Assembly: GCF_002096845.1 (NCBI RefSeq)
Contig: NZ_NCVK01000004.1
Span: 9,446-67,828, forward strand
Length of the DNA: 58,383 nucleotides
From: Streptococcus mitis
GTDB lineage: Bacteria > Bacillota > Bacilli > Lactobacillales > Streptococcaceae
Reading direction: 5' to 3'
The translations under genes and the position numbers were made by a program. Shown one piece after another: positions 17,750 through 26,693 of this stretch. The notes beneath the pieces are model-generated. The model made no database searches. It saw only the letters and a program-made list of their open reading frames with translations, and was not told the DNA's origin. Positions within the stretch are counted from its first letter, which is position 1. Every line of letters begins with the position of its first letter.

Positions 17750-18532
17750 TTAAGAAAAGTCAGCTTTGCTTTTGACGTCGCTGTATTCCTCAGCGATTTC
17801 TTGGCTGAGAATGTCCTCATAAGCAGGGAGTTGGATATCCTGACCATATTTCTTCTTGAGGGCAATAGTGACTAGGCGATAAGCCAGATTGGCATTACGA
17901 GAGAGGATAGGCCCGTGGAAGTAAGAACCGAAAACATTTTTATAATGCACTCCTTCGCCAACCTTTTCTTCGTTATTTCCATTTCCATAGACAACCTGTC
18001 CCAGCGGTTTTTGGTCATCCGAGAGGAAAGTACGGCCCTGGTGATTTTCAAAGCCATAGTAGGTTTCATCGAAATCTTCATTGTGAATCTTGATGTCACC
18101 GATAAAACGGTTATTGGTCTGGTTGAGGGTGTAGTGGCCCATGACCCCTAGCCCTTCGATGCGTTTGCCTGAAGCTTCAACATAATATTGACCCAATAGT
18201 TGGAAACCACCGCAGATAGCCAGAACCACACCGTCGTTTTGGATGTAGTTGTCAATGCTCTCTTTTTTAGCAGGTAAGTCGTCTGCAATGATGCTTTGTT
18301 CAAAGTCTTGGCCGCCACCGAAAAAGGCGATGTCGTAGTGATTTTCGTCAAAGTCATCATGGAGAGAAACGATGTCAACCGTCACATGGGCTCCCAGTTT
18401 TTCAGCTACATACTTGAGCATGAGAATGTTTCCATTGTCCCCGTAGGTATTCATGAGATTTCCGTAGAGGTGGGCAATGTTGAGCTGATAGGGGTAATTG
18501 CCAGCTTTTGAGGAAAGTGAAGTATAAACCAT
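17750..18532 (-). CDS. gatD: Lipid II isoglutaminyl synthase, glutamine amidotransferase subunit GatD
   Basis: 260 residues of the CobB/CobQ-like class I glutaminase fold. [15 protein letters not shown] is the conserved opening, the nucleophile cysteine lies in [12 protein letters not shown] near residue 107, and [10 protein letters not shown] supplies the catalytic histidine. It hydrolyses glutamine and passes ammonia to MurT, which amidates D-Glu of the lipid II stem to D-iGln. This is essential for crosslinking in pneumococci. Its ATG overlaps the murT stop (TAATG), giving coupled 1:1 synthesis. Confidence 0.93.
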   Translation of the reverse strand: MVYTSLSSKAGNYPYQLNIAHLYGNLMNTYGDNGNILMLKYVAEKLGAHVTVDIVSLHDDFDENHYDIAFFGGGQDFEQSIIADDLPAKKESIDNYIQNDGVVLAICGGFQLLGQYYVEASGKRIEGLGVMGHYTLNQTNNRFIGDIKIHNEDFDETYYGFENHQGRTFLSDDQKPLGQVVYGNGNNEEKVGEGVHYKNVFGSYFHGPILSRNANLAYRLVTIALKKKYGQDIQLPAYEDILSQEIAEEYSDVKSKADFS

Positions 18533-19875
18533 TAGTTCATCTCCTTTCTAACAATCTGACGACTAGCCAGCAGTTCGCGGAATTCCAGCATAGCAGTATA
18601 GGTAGCCAGGATATAGGCATGCTTGCAGTCTTGATTCTCAATTGTCTTAAGAACTTGTTCCAGACTACTTGTTTCAGTGATTTTCTCAGCTGGATAGCCT
18701 GTCACTCGGAGGCGACGTGCGATTTCAGAATGACGAACACCGCCAGCGTTGATTTCAGGGATGTCCATGTCAGTGATTTGTTCAAAATCAGCATCCCAGA
18801 TCCAGCTGGTATCAATTCCATCTGCATAGTTGGCATTTAGGAGAACAGATAGACTAAATGGATAAGGTGCTAGTTTAATCATTTCGATAGCTTGAGTTGC
18901 ACCGACTGGATTTTTAATCAAGACGAGCGTGCATTCCTTGTCACCGATATGGAAGGTTTCTTGGCGTCCAAAGACTGCACGGCTATTATCAAATCCTTGC
19001 TTGATTAGTTGTGAATCTGCACCAAGGAAACGGGCGATGGCAACCGCTGCTAGGGCGTTGTAGATATTGTAGAGACCACCGATTTGAATACCGTATTCTT
19101 GTCCGTCAATGACAAAGCGAGAGCGATTGTTGGTTAACTCAACCAATTCTGTCAAGCGATAGTCGAGATCAGGACGTTTACATCCGCAGCCTTCACAGAT
19201 ATAGGCACCCAAATTTGCATAAGTATTATGCTCATATTTGAGGATGCCTTGACAGTCAGGGCAGAGGATTCCTTCGGTATTATAGTGAGCCAGCTGGGCT
19301 GGACCTTTCTTCAAGTCAAAACCAAAATACTGTACAGGATTTGGAATAGCTGGCTTGTAGAAAAGTGGACTGTCTCCATTAAGGAGAACAGTGGCAGTAG
19401 GCACTTTACGAATGGCATCCAAAATCATCTTGTAAGTTGTGTAAATCTCACCATAGCGGTCCATCTGGTCACGGAAGATATTAGTGATAACAAATAGGCT
19501 TGGCTGGATATAGTCACAGATACGAGATAGACTGGCTTCGTCAATTTCGAGAACGGCAATATTTTTCCCAGTTTTAGAAGATTTGGCTGTTAAGAAGGTT
19601 GTCGCAATTCCTGTAATCATGTTGGCACCGCTTGGGTTGGTCAGAACTTGACCATAAACCTCTTTTAAAATGCCGACAGTGAGGGCAGTTGTCAAGGTTT
19701 TTCCATTGGTTCCAGTGACCACGACAATCTCGTAGTTCTTAGCTAGGTTTTGTAAAAGATCTTTATCAAATTGAAGGGCAAGTTTTCCTGGAAGCGTACT
19801 TCCACGGCCAAGACGGCTCAAGATGAAGTGAGAAGAACGCCCAGCTAGGAGGCCCAAAGTAGTTTTTAATTTCAT
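18532..19875 (-). CDS. murT: Lipid II isoglutaminyl synthase, Mur ligase-like subunit MurT
   Basis: 447 residues. The Mur ligase P-loop [14 protein letters not shown] lies near residue 55. A four-cysteine zinc ribbon (CPDC...CEGC) interrupts the central domain, a hallmark of MurT, and the C-terminal DUF1727 domain holds [11 protein letters not shown]. With GatD it amidates lipid II at the inner membrane face using ATP. It is the first gene of the minus-strand operon; a BOX element lies 40 bases upstream. Confidence 0.93.
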   Translation of the reverse strand: MKLKTTLGLLAGRSSHFILSRLGRGSTLPGKLALQFDKDLLQNLAKNYEIVVVTGTNGKTLTTALTVGILKEVYGQVLTNPSGANMITGIATTFLTAKSSKTGKNIAVLEIDEASLSRICDYIQPSLFVITNIFRDQMDRYGEIYTTYKMILDAIRKVPTATVLLNGDSPLFYKPAIPNPVQYFGFDLKKGPAQLAHYNTEGILCPDCQGILKYEHNTYANLGAYICEGCGCKRPDLDYRLTELVELTNNRSRFVIDGQEYGIQIGGLYNIYNALAAVAIARFLGADSQLIKQGFDNSRAVFGRQETFHIGDKECTLVLIKNPVGATQAIEMIKLAPYPFSLSVLLNANYADGIDTSWIWDADFEQITDMDIPEINAGGVRHSEIARRLRVTGYPAEKITETSSLEQVLKTIENQDCKHAYILATYTAMLEFRELLASRQIVRKEMN

Positions 19876-19914
19876 GTTTCTATTATATCATAAAAGAGGG
19901 AAAAGACAGATTTG

Positions 19915-20065
19915 ATACTCAATGAAAATCAAAGAGCAAACTAGGAAGCTAGCCGCAGGTTGCTCAAAACACTGTTTTGAGGTTGTAGATAAGACTGATG
20001 AAGTCAGTAACCATATCTACGGCAAGGTGAAGCTGACGTGGTTTGAAGAGATTTTCGAAGAGTAT
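19915..20065 (-). repeat. BOX element (boxA-boxB-boxC, complete)
   Basis: Read on the plus strand it starts ATACTCAATGAAAATC and ends GATTTTCGAAGAGTAT, so the boxA-to-boxC direction is minus. It contains one boxB with the GACTGATGAAGTCAGT hairpin and boxA with ACGGCAAGG, the segment used in BOX-PCR. It sits between murT and the reductase gene. Confidence 0.9.
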
Positions 20066-20083
20066 GAGATTTCGCAGAAATGA

Positions 20084-20105
20084 AAACAGCCCTCAGAGGG
20101 CTGTT
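20084..20105 (-). terminator. Terminator of disulfide reductase gene
   Basis: AACAGCCCTC pairs with GAGGGCTGTT; on the minus strand it is followed by TTTTCATTT. Confidence 0.7.
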
Positions 20106-20125
20106 AGATACGATTGAATCTCAAC

Positions 20126-21442
20126 TTAAATCGCAAACAAGTCATTCAAGTTCTCAGCCAAGGTTGGGTGAGTGAAGATTTGTTTTGTGAAGTAAGTGTA
20201 AGGAATCTTGTTGTCCATAGCAACAGTGATGATGTTGATGATTTCTTGAGAACCTTCTGAGAAGATGCTTGCTCCAAGAATTTCTTTTGTTTCAGTATTA
20301 ACAACAGCTTTGAAAGCTCCGCGAAGGTCTCCATTTACGTGACCACGAGGCATTGCTGCAACAGGGATTTCCTTAACGGCGTATGGAAGTTTCAAATCAG
20401 CTGCTTGGCTTTCAGTCAAACCAACTTGTGAAAGGGCAGGTGTGATAAACATGGTGTTTGGAACATTGAGACGGTCTTCAAGTGTGTAGCTACCATCTCC
20501 AGCAAGGTAGCTGTAAACAACACGGAAGTCATCAAGTGAAATGTAAGTAAATTGAAGGCCACCGTTGACATCTCCAACTGCAAAGACACCAGGAACGTTT
20601 GTTTGACAATGTTTGTCTACTTTAATAGCGCCACGTTCAGTGAGTTCAATGTCTGTATTTTCAAGTTGAAGTGGTTCTACATTTGGTTTGCGTCCAGTTG
20701 CGTAGAGAAGGGCATCGAAACGGTAAGTTTCGTTTTCAGTCACGACAAGGACTTGGTCACCGTCATTTTTAATTTCAGTAGTACGGATATTTTGAAGCAA
20801 TTCAATACCGTCTTCTTCCATGTATTGTTTAGCAAGAGCTGCGATGGAAGGTTCTGCACGAGGAAGGAAAGTATCCAAGGCATCTAGAACTGTGACCTTG
20901 CTGCCAAGTTTGTTGTAAAGTCCAGCAAATTCAAGACCGATGTTTCCGCCACCAAGGACTCCAAGGTTTTCAGGCAATTTGTCCAAGTTTTGGATACCTG
21001 TTGAGTCAAAGACGTTTTTGCTTGTAGCAAGTCCTGGAATTGGCAAGACGTTTGAAACAGCACCAGTGTTGATGACGATTGTTTCAGCAGTCAGTTCTTT
21101 CTTTTCATCACCAGCTTGGATTTCGATGACTTTATTTGAAAGGAAGTGAGCTTCCGCATCAAAGATATCGACGCCTGTACCAGCAACAGTCGCATAGTTT
21201 TTACCGTTGAGGCGACCAGTGATAGTGTTTTTGGTAGCAATCACTTCTTCAAAAGACAAGTCTTTCTCAGCAGCAACTAGCAAAGTTTTAGTTGGGATAC
21301 AACCAATGTTGATACAAGTTCCACCGTACATAGCTTTGCTACGTTCAATGAGGGCAACTTTTTTGCCAGCTGAAGCCAATTTACCAGCTAGTGTTTTACC
21401 AGCTTTACCAAATCCGATAACGATTAAATCATAAGTTAACAT
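20126..21442 (-). CDS. Pyridine nucleotide-disulfide oxidoreductase (class I flavoprotein, RclA/MerA-like)
   Basis: 438 residues. FAD motif IVIGFGKAGKTLAG, redox cysteines C43 and C48 in GGTCINIGCIPTK, NAD(P) motif VLGGGNIGLEFAG, second FAD motif VFAVGDVNGG, and a C-terminal dimer domain. The C-terminus lacks the HxxxxE pair of glutathione reductases (it reads FTHPTLAENLND, with a single His-Pro), which is common in RclA-like enzymes. Such proteins link NAD(P)H to thiol, metal or reactive-chlorine defence. Substrate not determined. It is monocistronic. Confidence 0.85.
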   Translation of the reverse strand: MLTYDLIVIGFGKAGKTLAGKLASAGKKVALIERSKAMYGGTCINIGCIPTKTLLVAAEKDLSFEEVIATKNTITGRLNGKNYATVAGTGVDIFDAEAHFLSNKVIEIQAGDEKKELTAETIVINTGAVSNVLPIPGLATSKNVFDSTGIQNLDKLPENLGVLGGGNIGLEFAGLYNKLGSKVTVLDALDTFLPRAEPSIAALAKQYMEEDGIELLQNIRTTEIKNDGDQVLVVTENETYRFDALLYATGRKPNVEPLQLENTDIELTERGAIKVDKHCQTNVPGVFAVGDVNGGLQFTYISLDDFRVVYSYLAGDGSYTLEDRLNVPNTMFITPALSQVGLTESQAADLKLPYAVKEIPVAAMPRGHVNGDLRGAFKAVVNTETKEILGASIFSEGSQEIINIITVAMDNKIPYTYFTKQIFTHPTLAENLNDLFAI

Positions 21443-21765
21443 TTAGAGTTCCTCCTATTCGAATTTCATTCTAGCATAAGAAAAAAACTTTTGCACAATT
21501 CTGCTACGCTTTAAAAAAGTTTATGAAATAGTGGAAATTTCAGCCTTACTTTCTCAGAAAAATCGTTTACATGACATTATCGAAGGATTGGGCTATCTTT
21601 TGCTTCTCTCTTGTGTTATACTAGATAGGTTGCAAAGAAAACAGTACTTTTCTTTTGTGGGAAAGAAGCAACACGATTTTGTATCCAGTATATGAAAATA
21701 CGTCATAAAAAGAAAAGTATAAACTAAGCCCTATAGGGTGGCTTCGCACCACCTTTAGAAAGAAG
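21443..21765 (+). promoter_or_regulatory. Promoter and long structured leader of the DEAD-box helicase gene
   Basis: An extended -10, TGTTATACT (hexamer 21617-21622), predicts a transcript start near 21629 and a leader of about 137 bases. The leader contains a CCCTATAGGG palindrome followed by the hairpin GGTGG/CCACC (21737-21753) just before the RBS AGAAAGAAG. The first 170 bases of the interval show no gene and carry the back end of the reductase promoter region. A leader of this length is often used for cold-shock or autoregulatory control of RNA helicases; that is inference. Confidence 0.5.
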
Positions 21766-23334
21766 ATGAACGTGAAATTTAATGAATTAAACTTGTCTGC
21801 TGATTTGCTAGCAGAGATTGAAAAAGCTGGTTTTGTAGAAGCCAGTCCGATTCAAGAACAAACTATTCCCTTGGCTCTTGAAGGTAAGGACGTTATCGGT
21901 CAAGCTCAGACTGGTACAGGAAAAACTGCAGCCTTTGGCTTGCCTACCCTTGAAAAAATCCGTACAGAAGAAGCAACTATCCAAGCCTTGGTCATCGCTC
22001 CAACTCGTGAACTCGCTGTCCAAAGTCAGGAGGAACTCTTCCGTTTTGGTCGTAGTAAGGGAGTCAAAGTTCGCTCAGTATATGGTGGATCAAGCATTGA
22101 AAAACAAATTAAGGCTCTTAAATCTGGTGCCCATATCGTGGTGGGAACACCTGGTCGCCTTTTGGACTTGATTAAACGCAGGGCCTTGAAATTACAAGAT
22201 ATTGAAACTCTTATCCTTGACGAAGCAGATGAAATGCTCAACATGGGTTTCCTTGAAGACATCGAAGCTATCATTTCTCGTGTCCCTGAAAACCGTCAAA
22301 CTCTTCTCTTCTCAGCAACTATGCCAGATGCCATCAAACGTATCGGTGTTCAGTTTATGAAAGAACCTGAACATGTCAAGATTGCTGCTAAGGAATTGAC
22401 AACAGAATTGGTTGACCAATACTATATCCGAGTTAAGGAACAAGAAAAATTTGATACCATGACTCGTCTTATGGATGTGGAACAGCCTGAGCTTGCTATC
22501 GTATTTGGTCGTACAAAACGCCGTGTGGATGAATTGACTCGTGGTTTGAAAATCCGTGGCTTCCGTGCAGAAGGAATTCATGGTGATTTGGACCAAAACA
22601 AACGTCTTCGTGTCCTTCGTGACTTTAAAAATGGCAATCTTGATGTTTTGGTTGCGACAGACGTTGCAGCGCGTGGCTTGGATATTTCAGGTGTGACTCA
22701 TGTCTATAACTACGATATTCCACAAGATCCTGAAAGTTATGTTCACCGTATCGGTCGTACAGGTCGTGCTGGTAAGTCAGGTCAATCGATTACCTTTGTT
22801 GCTCCAAACGAAATGGGCTACCTTCAAATTATTGAAAACTTGACCAAGAAACGTATGAAAGGTCTTAAGCCTGCAAGCGCAGAAGAAGCCTTCCAAGCTA
22901 AAAAACAAGTAGCTCTCAAGAAAATCGAACGTGATTTTGCAGATGAGACAATCCGTGGCAACTTTGAGAAATTTGGTAAGGATGCTCGTAAGTTGGCTAC
23001 TGAATTTACTCCAGAAGAATTGGCTATGTATATCTTGAGTCTGACGGTCCAAGATCCAGATAGCCTTCCAGAAGTGGAAATTGCGCGTGAAAAACCATTG
23101 CCATTTAAACCATCAGGTAATGGCTTCGGTGGTAAAGGTAAGGGAGGCCGTCGTGGAGATGACCGTCGTGATAATCGCCGTGGTAATGGTCGTCGTGATG
23201 ATTTCAAAAAAGGAAGTCGTGGAAATGATCGTTTTGATAAGGAAAAACGTTACCGTAAGGATAATAAAAAACCACGCACTACTTCAAGCGAAAAGAAAAC
23301 AGGCTTTGTTATTCGTAACAAGGGCGATAAATAA
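21766..23334 (+). CDS. cshA: DEAD-box ATP-dependent RNA helicase (CshA-type)
   Basis: 522 residues. Motifs in order: Q-motif SPIQEQTIPLAL, motif I AQTGTGKTAAF, Ia PTRELAVQ, II LDEADEML, III SAT, IV-V VATDVAARGLD, VI HRIGRTGRAG. After residue 430 comes a basic Arg/Gly/Asp-rich tail (GKGGRRGDDRRDNRRGNGR) for RNA binding. It unwinds structured RNA in ribosome assembly and mRNA decay and matters for cold growth. A perfect terminator follows the stop by three bases. Confidence 0.92.
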   Translation: MNVKFNELNLSADLLAEIEKAGFVEASPIQEQTIPLALEGKDVIGQAQTGTGKTAAFGLPTLEKIRTEEATIQALVIAPTRELAVQSQEELFRFGRSKGVKVRSVYGGSSIEKQIKALKSGAHIVVGTPGRLLDLIKRRALKLQDIETLILDEADEMLNMGFLEDIEAIISRVPENRQTLLFSATMPDAIKRIGVQFMKEPEHVKIAAKELTTELVDQYYIRVKEQEKFDTMTRLMDVEQPELAIVFGRTKRRVDELTRGLKIRGFRAEGIHGDLDQNKRLRVLRDFKNGNLDVLVATDVAARGLDISGVTHVYNYDIPQDPESYVHRIGRTGRAGKSGQSITFVAPNEMGYLQIIENLTKKRMKGLKPASAEEAFQAKKQVALKKIERDFADETIRGNFEKFGKDARKLATEFTPEELAMYILSLTVQDPDSLPEVEIAREKPLPFKPSGNGFGGKGKGGRRGDDRRDNRRGNGRRDDFKKGSRGNDRFDKEKRYRKDNKKPRTTSSEKKTGFVIRNKGDK

Positions 23335-23337
23335 GAA

Positions 23338-23368
23338 AAAGCGGTTCAAAATGAATCGCTTTTTTATA
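23338..23368 (+). terminator. Rho-independent terminator after helicase gene
   Basis: AAGCGGTTC pairs with GAATCGCTT and is followed by TTTTTATAT. Confidence 0.75.
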
Positions 23369-23519
23369 TAAGGAGACCGAATGGAAAAAGAAAGATAAAT
23401 AAAATATATATATTATCTTCTTATGATATTATAATACACAAAAATAGGGAGCTTGTCAATAGAAAAGAAGCAATTTAATTAAAAATATTCTTGTTTTTTC
23501 AAATTGCAATTAAATAAGC

Positions 23520-23564
23520 AATTTTCAGATAATAATTGAAAATTCAAGCTGTTTATGTTATAAT
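23520..23564 (+). promoter_or_regulatory. codY promoter with CodY operator
   Basis: AATTTTCAGATAATA (23520-23534) matches 13 of 15 positions of the CodY box AATTTTCWGAAAATT. It touches the -35 TTGAAA (23536-23541), and 17 bases later comes an extended -10 TGTTATAAT (hexamer 23559-23564). A second half-site, TTGAAAATT, overlaps the -35. The arrangement predicts direct repression of codY by its own product. Confidence 0.75.
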
Positions 23565-23590
23565 GATAGCGATTAAATTCGAGGTGAAAA

Positions 23591-24379
23591 ATGGCACATT
23601 TATTAGAAAAAACTAGAAAAATTACTTCTATCCTGAAGCGCTCAGACGAGCAGTTGCAGGAAGAACTTCCCTACAATGCGATTACCCGTCAATTGGCAGA
23701 TATTATTGACTGTAACGCTTGTATCGTCAATAGCAAGGGACGTCTCCTTGGTTATTTTATGCGTTACAAAACCAATACGGATCGTGTAGAGCAGTTCTTC
23801 CAAACTAAGATTTTCCCTGAGATATATATTCAGGGGGCCAACATGATTTATGATACAGAAGCCAATCTGACAGTTGATCACGATTTGAGTATTTTCCCTG
23901 TGGAAAGTCGTGCCGACTTTCCAGATGGTTTGACGACTATTGCACCGATTCATGTATCAGGGATTCGCCTTGGTTCTTTGATTATTTGGCGCAATGACAA
24001 AGAATTTGATGACGAGGACTTGATTCTTGTTGAGATTGCCAGTACCGTTGTTGGGATTCAACTCCTCAACTTCCAGCGTGAAGAAGATGAGAAAAATATC
24101 CGTCGCCGTACTGCTGTTACCATGGCGGTTAATACCCTTTCTTACTCCGAACTCCGTGCTGTTTCAGCAATTTTAGGGGAATTAAATGGAAATGAAGGTC
24201 AGTTGACTGCGTCTGTGATTGCAGACCGTATCGGAATTACCCGTTCTGTGATTGTCAATGCCCTTCGTAAACTTGAGTCTGCGGGGATTATTGAAAGTCG
24301 CTCACTTGGAATGAAAGGGACCTACCTTAAGGTCTTGATTTCAGATATTTTTGAAGAAGTGAAGAAAAGAGATTACTAA
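23591..24379 (+). CDS. codY: GTP/branched-chain amino acid-sensing pleiotropic regulator CodY
   Basis: 262 residues. The N-terminal GAF domain (1-155) binds isoleucine-type ligands; the C-terminal winged helix contains the conserved recognition segment [19 protein letters not shown]. CodY represses amino-acid acquisition and many adaptive genes when nutrients are plentiful. RBS GAGGTG precedes the ATG. Its stop is followed at once by pncA (TAATG), so the two are translationally coupled. A near-consensus CodY box lies over its own promoter. Confidence 0.95.
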   Translation: MAHLLEKTRKITSILKRSDEQLQEELPYNAITRQLADIIDCNACIVNSKGRLLGYFMRYKTNTDRVEQFFQTKIFPEIYIQGANMIYDTEANLTVDHDLSIFPVESRADFPDGLTTIAPIHVSGIRLGSLIIWRNDKEFDDEDLILVEIASTVVGIQLLNFQREEDEKNIRRRTAVTMAVNTLSYSELRAVSAILGELNGNEGQLTASVIADRIGITRSVIVNALRKLESAGIIESRSLGMKGTYLKVLISDIFEEVKKRDY

Positions 24380-24954
24380 TGGCAAAGGCTTTAATTTCGA
24401 TTGATTATACAGAAGATTTTGTTGCTGATAGTGGTAAATTGACAGCCGGCGCTCCAGCCCAAGCTATTTCGGATGCCATCAGCAAGGTGACTCGGTTAGC
24501 TTTTGAACGCGGAGATTACATCTTTTTTACCATTGATGCTCACGAAGAAAACGATTGTTTTCATCCAGAAAGCAAGCTGTTTCCTCCTCACAATTTGATT
24601 GGAACTAGTGGGCGGAATTTATACGGAGATTTGGGGACCTTTTATCAAGAACATGGTTCAGACAGTCGTGTCTTTTGGATGGATAAACGCCATTACTCAG
24701 CTTTTTCAGGGACTGACCTGGATATCCGCTTGAGAGAGCGTCGAATTTCTACAGTTATCTTAACAGGAGTCTTGACGGATATTTGTGTCCTGCATACAGC
24801 TATAGATGCCTATAATCTAGGATATGATATCGAGATTGTTAAACCAGCTGTTGCTTCCATCTGGCCTGAAAATCATCAATTTGCCCTAGGTCATTTCAAA
24901 AATACACTCGGAGCTAAGTTAGTAGATGAAAATCTAAATGAAATTTCAGAGTAA
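24379..24954 (+). CDS. pncA: Nicotinamidase
   Basis: 191 residues of the isochorismatase-like cysteine hydrolase family. The catalytic triad is visible as D9 (ISIDYTEDF), K103 (WMDKRHYSAF) and C136 (LTDICVLHTA), and the metal ligands as D53, H55 and H71. The length and residue numbers match the nicotinamidase I know from pneumococcus. It deamidates nicotinamide to nicotinate for NAD salvage. It overlaps codY by one base, so NAD salvage is transcribed from the CodY-controlled promoter. Confidence 0.88.
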   Translation: MAKALISIDYTEDFVADSGKLTAGAPAQAISDAISKVTRLAFERGDYIFFTIDAHEENDCFHPESKLFPPHNLIGTSGRNLYGDLGTFYQEHGSDSRVFWMDKRHYSAFSGTDLDIRLRERRISTVILTGVLTDICVLHTAIDAYNLGYDIEIVKPAVASIWPENHQFALGHFKNTLGAKLVDENLNEISE

Positions 24955-24991
24955 TTTGGTTGATGAAATGAAAAATTTTTGAAAAAAAGTG

Positions 24992-25020
24992 TTGACAAGC
25001 ATCCTAAAAGTTGATATACT
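24992..25020 (+). promoter_or_regulatory. tRNA-Leu promoter
   Basis: Consensus TTGACA, 17-base spacer, TATACT, ending 15 bases before the tRNA. Confidence 0.8.
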
Positions 25021-25035
25021 AGTAAAGTAATCGAC

Positions 25036-25121
25036 GCGGGGATGGCGGAATTGGCAGACGCGCAGGACTAAGGATCCTGTGACCGCTTTAGGTCGTGAGG
25101 GTTCAAGTCCCTCTCTCCGCA
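25036..25121 (+). tRNA. tRNA-Leu (anticodon AAG)
   Basis: 86 bases with a seven-pair acceptor stem (GCGGGGA/TCTCCGC), a CAGGA/TCCTG anticodon stem enclosing CTAAGGA, a long type II variable arm (GACCGCTTTAGGTC region) and the GGTTCAAGTCC T-arm. The 3' CCA is not encoded. It reads CUU codons. Confidence 0.93.
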
Positions 25122-25128
25122 TAGGATA

Positions 25129-25158
25129 AGAGTTAGCTTAGGCTAGCTCTTTTTTTAT
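25129..25158 (+). terminator. Primary terminator of tRNA-Leu
   Basis: AGAGTTAGC pairs with GCTAGCTCT followed by seven T. Confidence 0.75.
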
Positions 25159-25236
25159 CTAATTCAAGTAGAGCAAAAAATGTTTGCTCTTTTTTTATCT
25201 AATTCAAGTAGAGCAAAAAATGTTTGCTCTTTTTTT
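25146..25236 (+). repeat. Tandem 40-bp repeat containing duplicated terminator hairpins
   Basis: Two perfect 40-base copies (25146-25185 and 25186-25225) plus an 11-base partial. Each carries GAGCAAA...TTTGCTC followed by a T-run, so tRNA-Leu is followed by three terminators in a row. Confidence 0.9.
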
Positions 25237-25297
25237 GTATTTCATAAACATTTCATATTTGGATTTTATAATAGTCTTACAAATATGGAGGTGACAA

Positions 25298-26575
25298 ATG
25301 AATCCAATCCAAAGAGCTTGGGCTTATGTCAGCAGAAAACGACTGAGAAGTTTTATTTTATTTCTGATTTTATTGGTCCTATTGGCTGGAATTTCAGCCT
25401 GTTTGACTCTGATGAAGTCCAACAAAACAGTGGAAACCAATCTTTACAAATCACTCAATACATCTTTTTCTATTAAGAAGATAGAAAATGGTCAGACTTT
25501 CAAGTTGTCAGACCTAGCATCTGTAAGCAAAATTAAGGGACTGGAAAATGTTTCTCCTGAACTGGAGACGGTCGCAAAACTAAAAGACAAGGAAGCGGTG
25601 AGTGGCGAGCAGAGCGTGGAGCGTGATGATTTGTCAGCTGCGGATAAGAATTTGGTTAGCCTAATGGCGCTTGAGGATTCATCCAAGGATGTCACATTTA
25701 CCAGCTCGGCTTTCAACTTAAAAGAAGGTCGTCACCTTCAAAAAGGAGATTCAAAGAAAATCATCATCCATGAAGAGCTGGCTAAGAAGAATAGTCTTTC
25801 GCTTTATGACAAGCTTCGCTTGGATGCTGGACAGTCAGAAGCTGGTAAAGGACAAACTGTCGAGTTTGAAATCGTCGGAATCTTCTCTGGTAAAAAACAA
25901 GAGAAATTTACAGGCTTGTCTTCCGACTTCAGTGAAAACCAGGTCTTTACAGACTATGAAAGTAGCCAAAGCCTTTTGGGTACTGGTGAACCTCAAGTCA
26001 CTGCAGCCCGCTTCTATGTAGAAAATCCTAAGGAAATGGACGAACTCTTGAAGCAGGTAGAAAATTTGGCCTTGGAAAATCAAGGATACCAAGTCGAGAA
26101 GGAAAACAAGGCTTTTGAACAAATCAAAGATTCAGTTGCTACCTTTCAAACCTTCCTAACCATCTTCCTTTATGGGATGTTGATAGCAGGAGCAGGGGCC
26201 TTAATTCTGGTTTTGTCTCTCTGGTTGAGAGAAAGGGTCTACGAAGTGGGAATTTTACTGGCACTTGGCAAAGGCAAAAGCTCAATCTTCCTACAGTTCT
26301 GTTTAGAGGTAGTTTTGGTATCTCTCGGAGCTTTACTTCCATCCTTTATCGCTGGAAATGCCATTACATCCTATCTGCTCCAAACTGTCCTAGCCAGTGG
26401 AGAGCAGGCAAGCTTACAAGATACACTAGCTAAAGCAAGCAGTTTATCAACCAACATCTTATCTTTTGCAGAATCCTATGCTTTTCTGCTATTGATTAGT
26501 TGCTTGTCTGTAGCCCTTTGTTTCCTATTCTTATTTAGAAAATCACCTAAGGAAATTTTATCATCTATTAGTTAA
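25298..26575 (+). CDS. vex1: ABC transporter permease Vex1 (FtsX/MacB-like)
   Basis: 425 residues: a first membrane helix (about 19-39), a large extracellular domain (40-275), then three helices (about 280-310, 335-365, 390-415) in the FtsX-like permease pattern. RBS GGAGGTGA precedes ATG 25298. Gene order (permease, ATPase, permease, response regulator, kinase, fba) and exact lengths match the pneumococcal vex123-vncRS locus. The transported molecule is not settled; in pneumococcus the locus was proposed to export the Pep27 peptide. The stop codon is shared with the first base of a BOX element. Confidence 0.88.
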   Translation: MNPIQRAWAYVSRKRLRSFILFLILLVLLAGISACLTLMKSNKTVETNLYKSLNTSFSIKKIENGQTFKLSDLASVSKIKGLENVSPELETVAKLKDKEAVSGEQSVERDDLSAADKNLVSLMALEDSSKDVTFTSSAFNLKEGRHLQKGDSKKIIIHEELAKKNSLSLYDKLRLDAGQSEAGKGQTVEFEIVGIFSGKKQEKFTGLSSDFSENQVFTDYESSQSLLGTGEPQVTAARFYVENPKEMDELLKQVENLALENQGYQVEKENKAFEQIKDSVATFQTFLTIFLYGMLIAGAGALILVLSLWLRERVYEVGILLALGKGKSSIFLQFCLEVVLVSLGALLPSFIAGNAITSYLLQTVLASGEQASLQDTLAKASSLSTNILSFAESYAFLLLISCLSVALCFLFLFRKSPKEILSSIS

Positions 26576-26679
26576 TACTCTTCGAAAATCAAATTCAAAC
26601 CGCGTCAGCTTCGCTTTGCCGTACTCAAGTACAGCCTGCGGCTAGCTTCCTAGTTTGCTCTTTGATTTTCATTGAGTAT
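26575..26679 (+). repeat. BOX element (short, no boxB) inside the vex operon
   Basis: Runs from ATACTCTTCGAAAATC to TTTTCATTGAGTAT. boxA is partly changed (CAAATTCAAACCGCGTC) and the boxC hairpin is lost. It fills nearly the whole vex1-vex2 gap and shares a base with the vex1 stop. Confidence 0.88.
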
Positions 26680-26693
26680 AAGAAGGAGAAATC

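Noticed and set aside
25146..25236. 40-bp direct repeat downstream of tRNA-Leu as an attachment site of an integrated element
   Set aside because: The copies are adjacent, contain terminators and not the tRNA 3' end, and no integrase gene is present.
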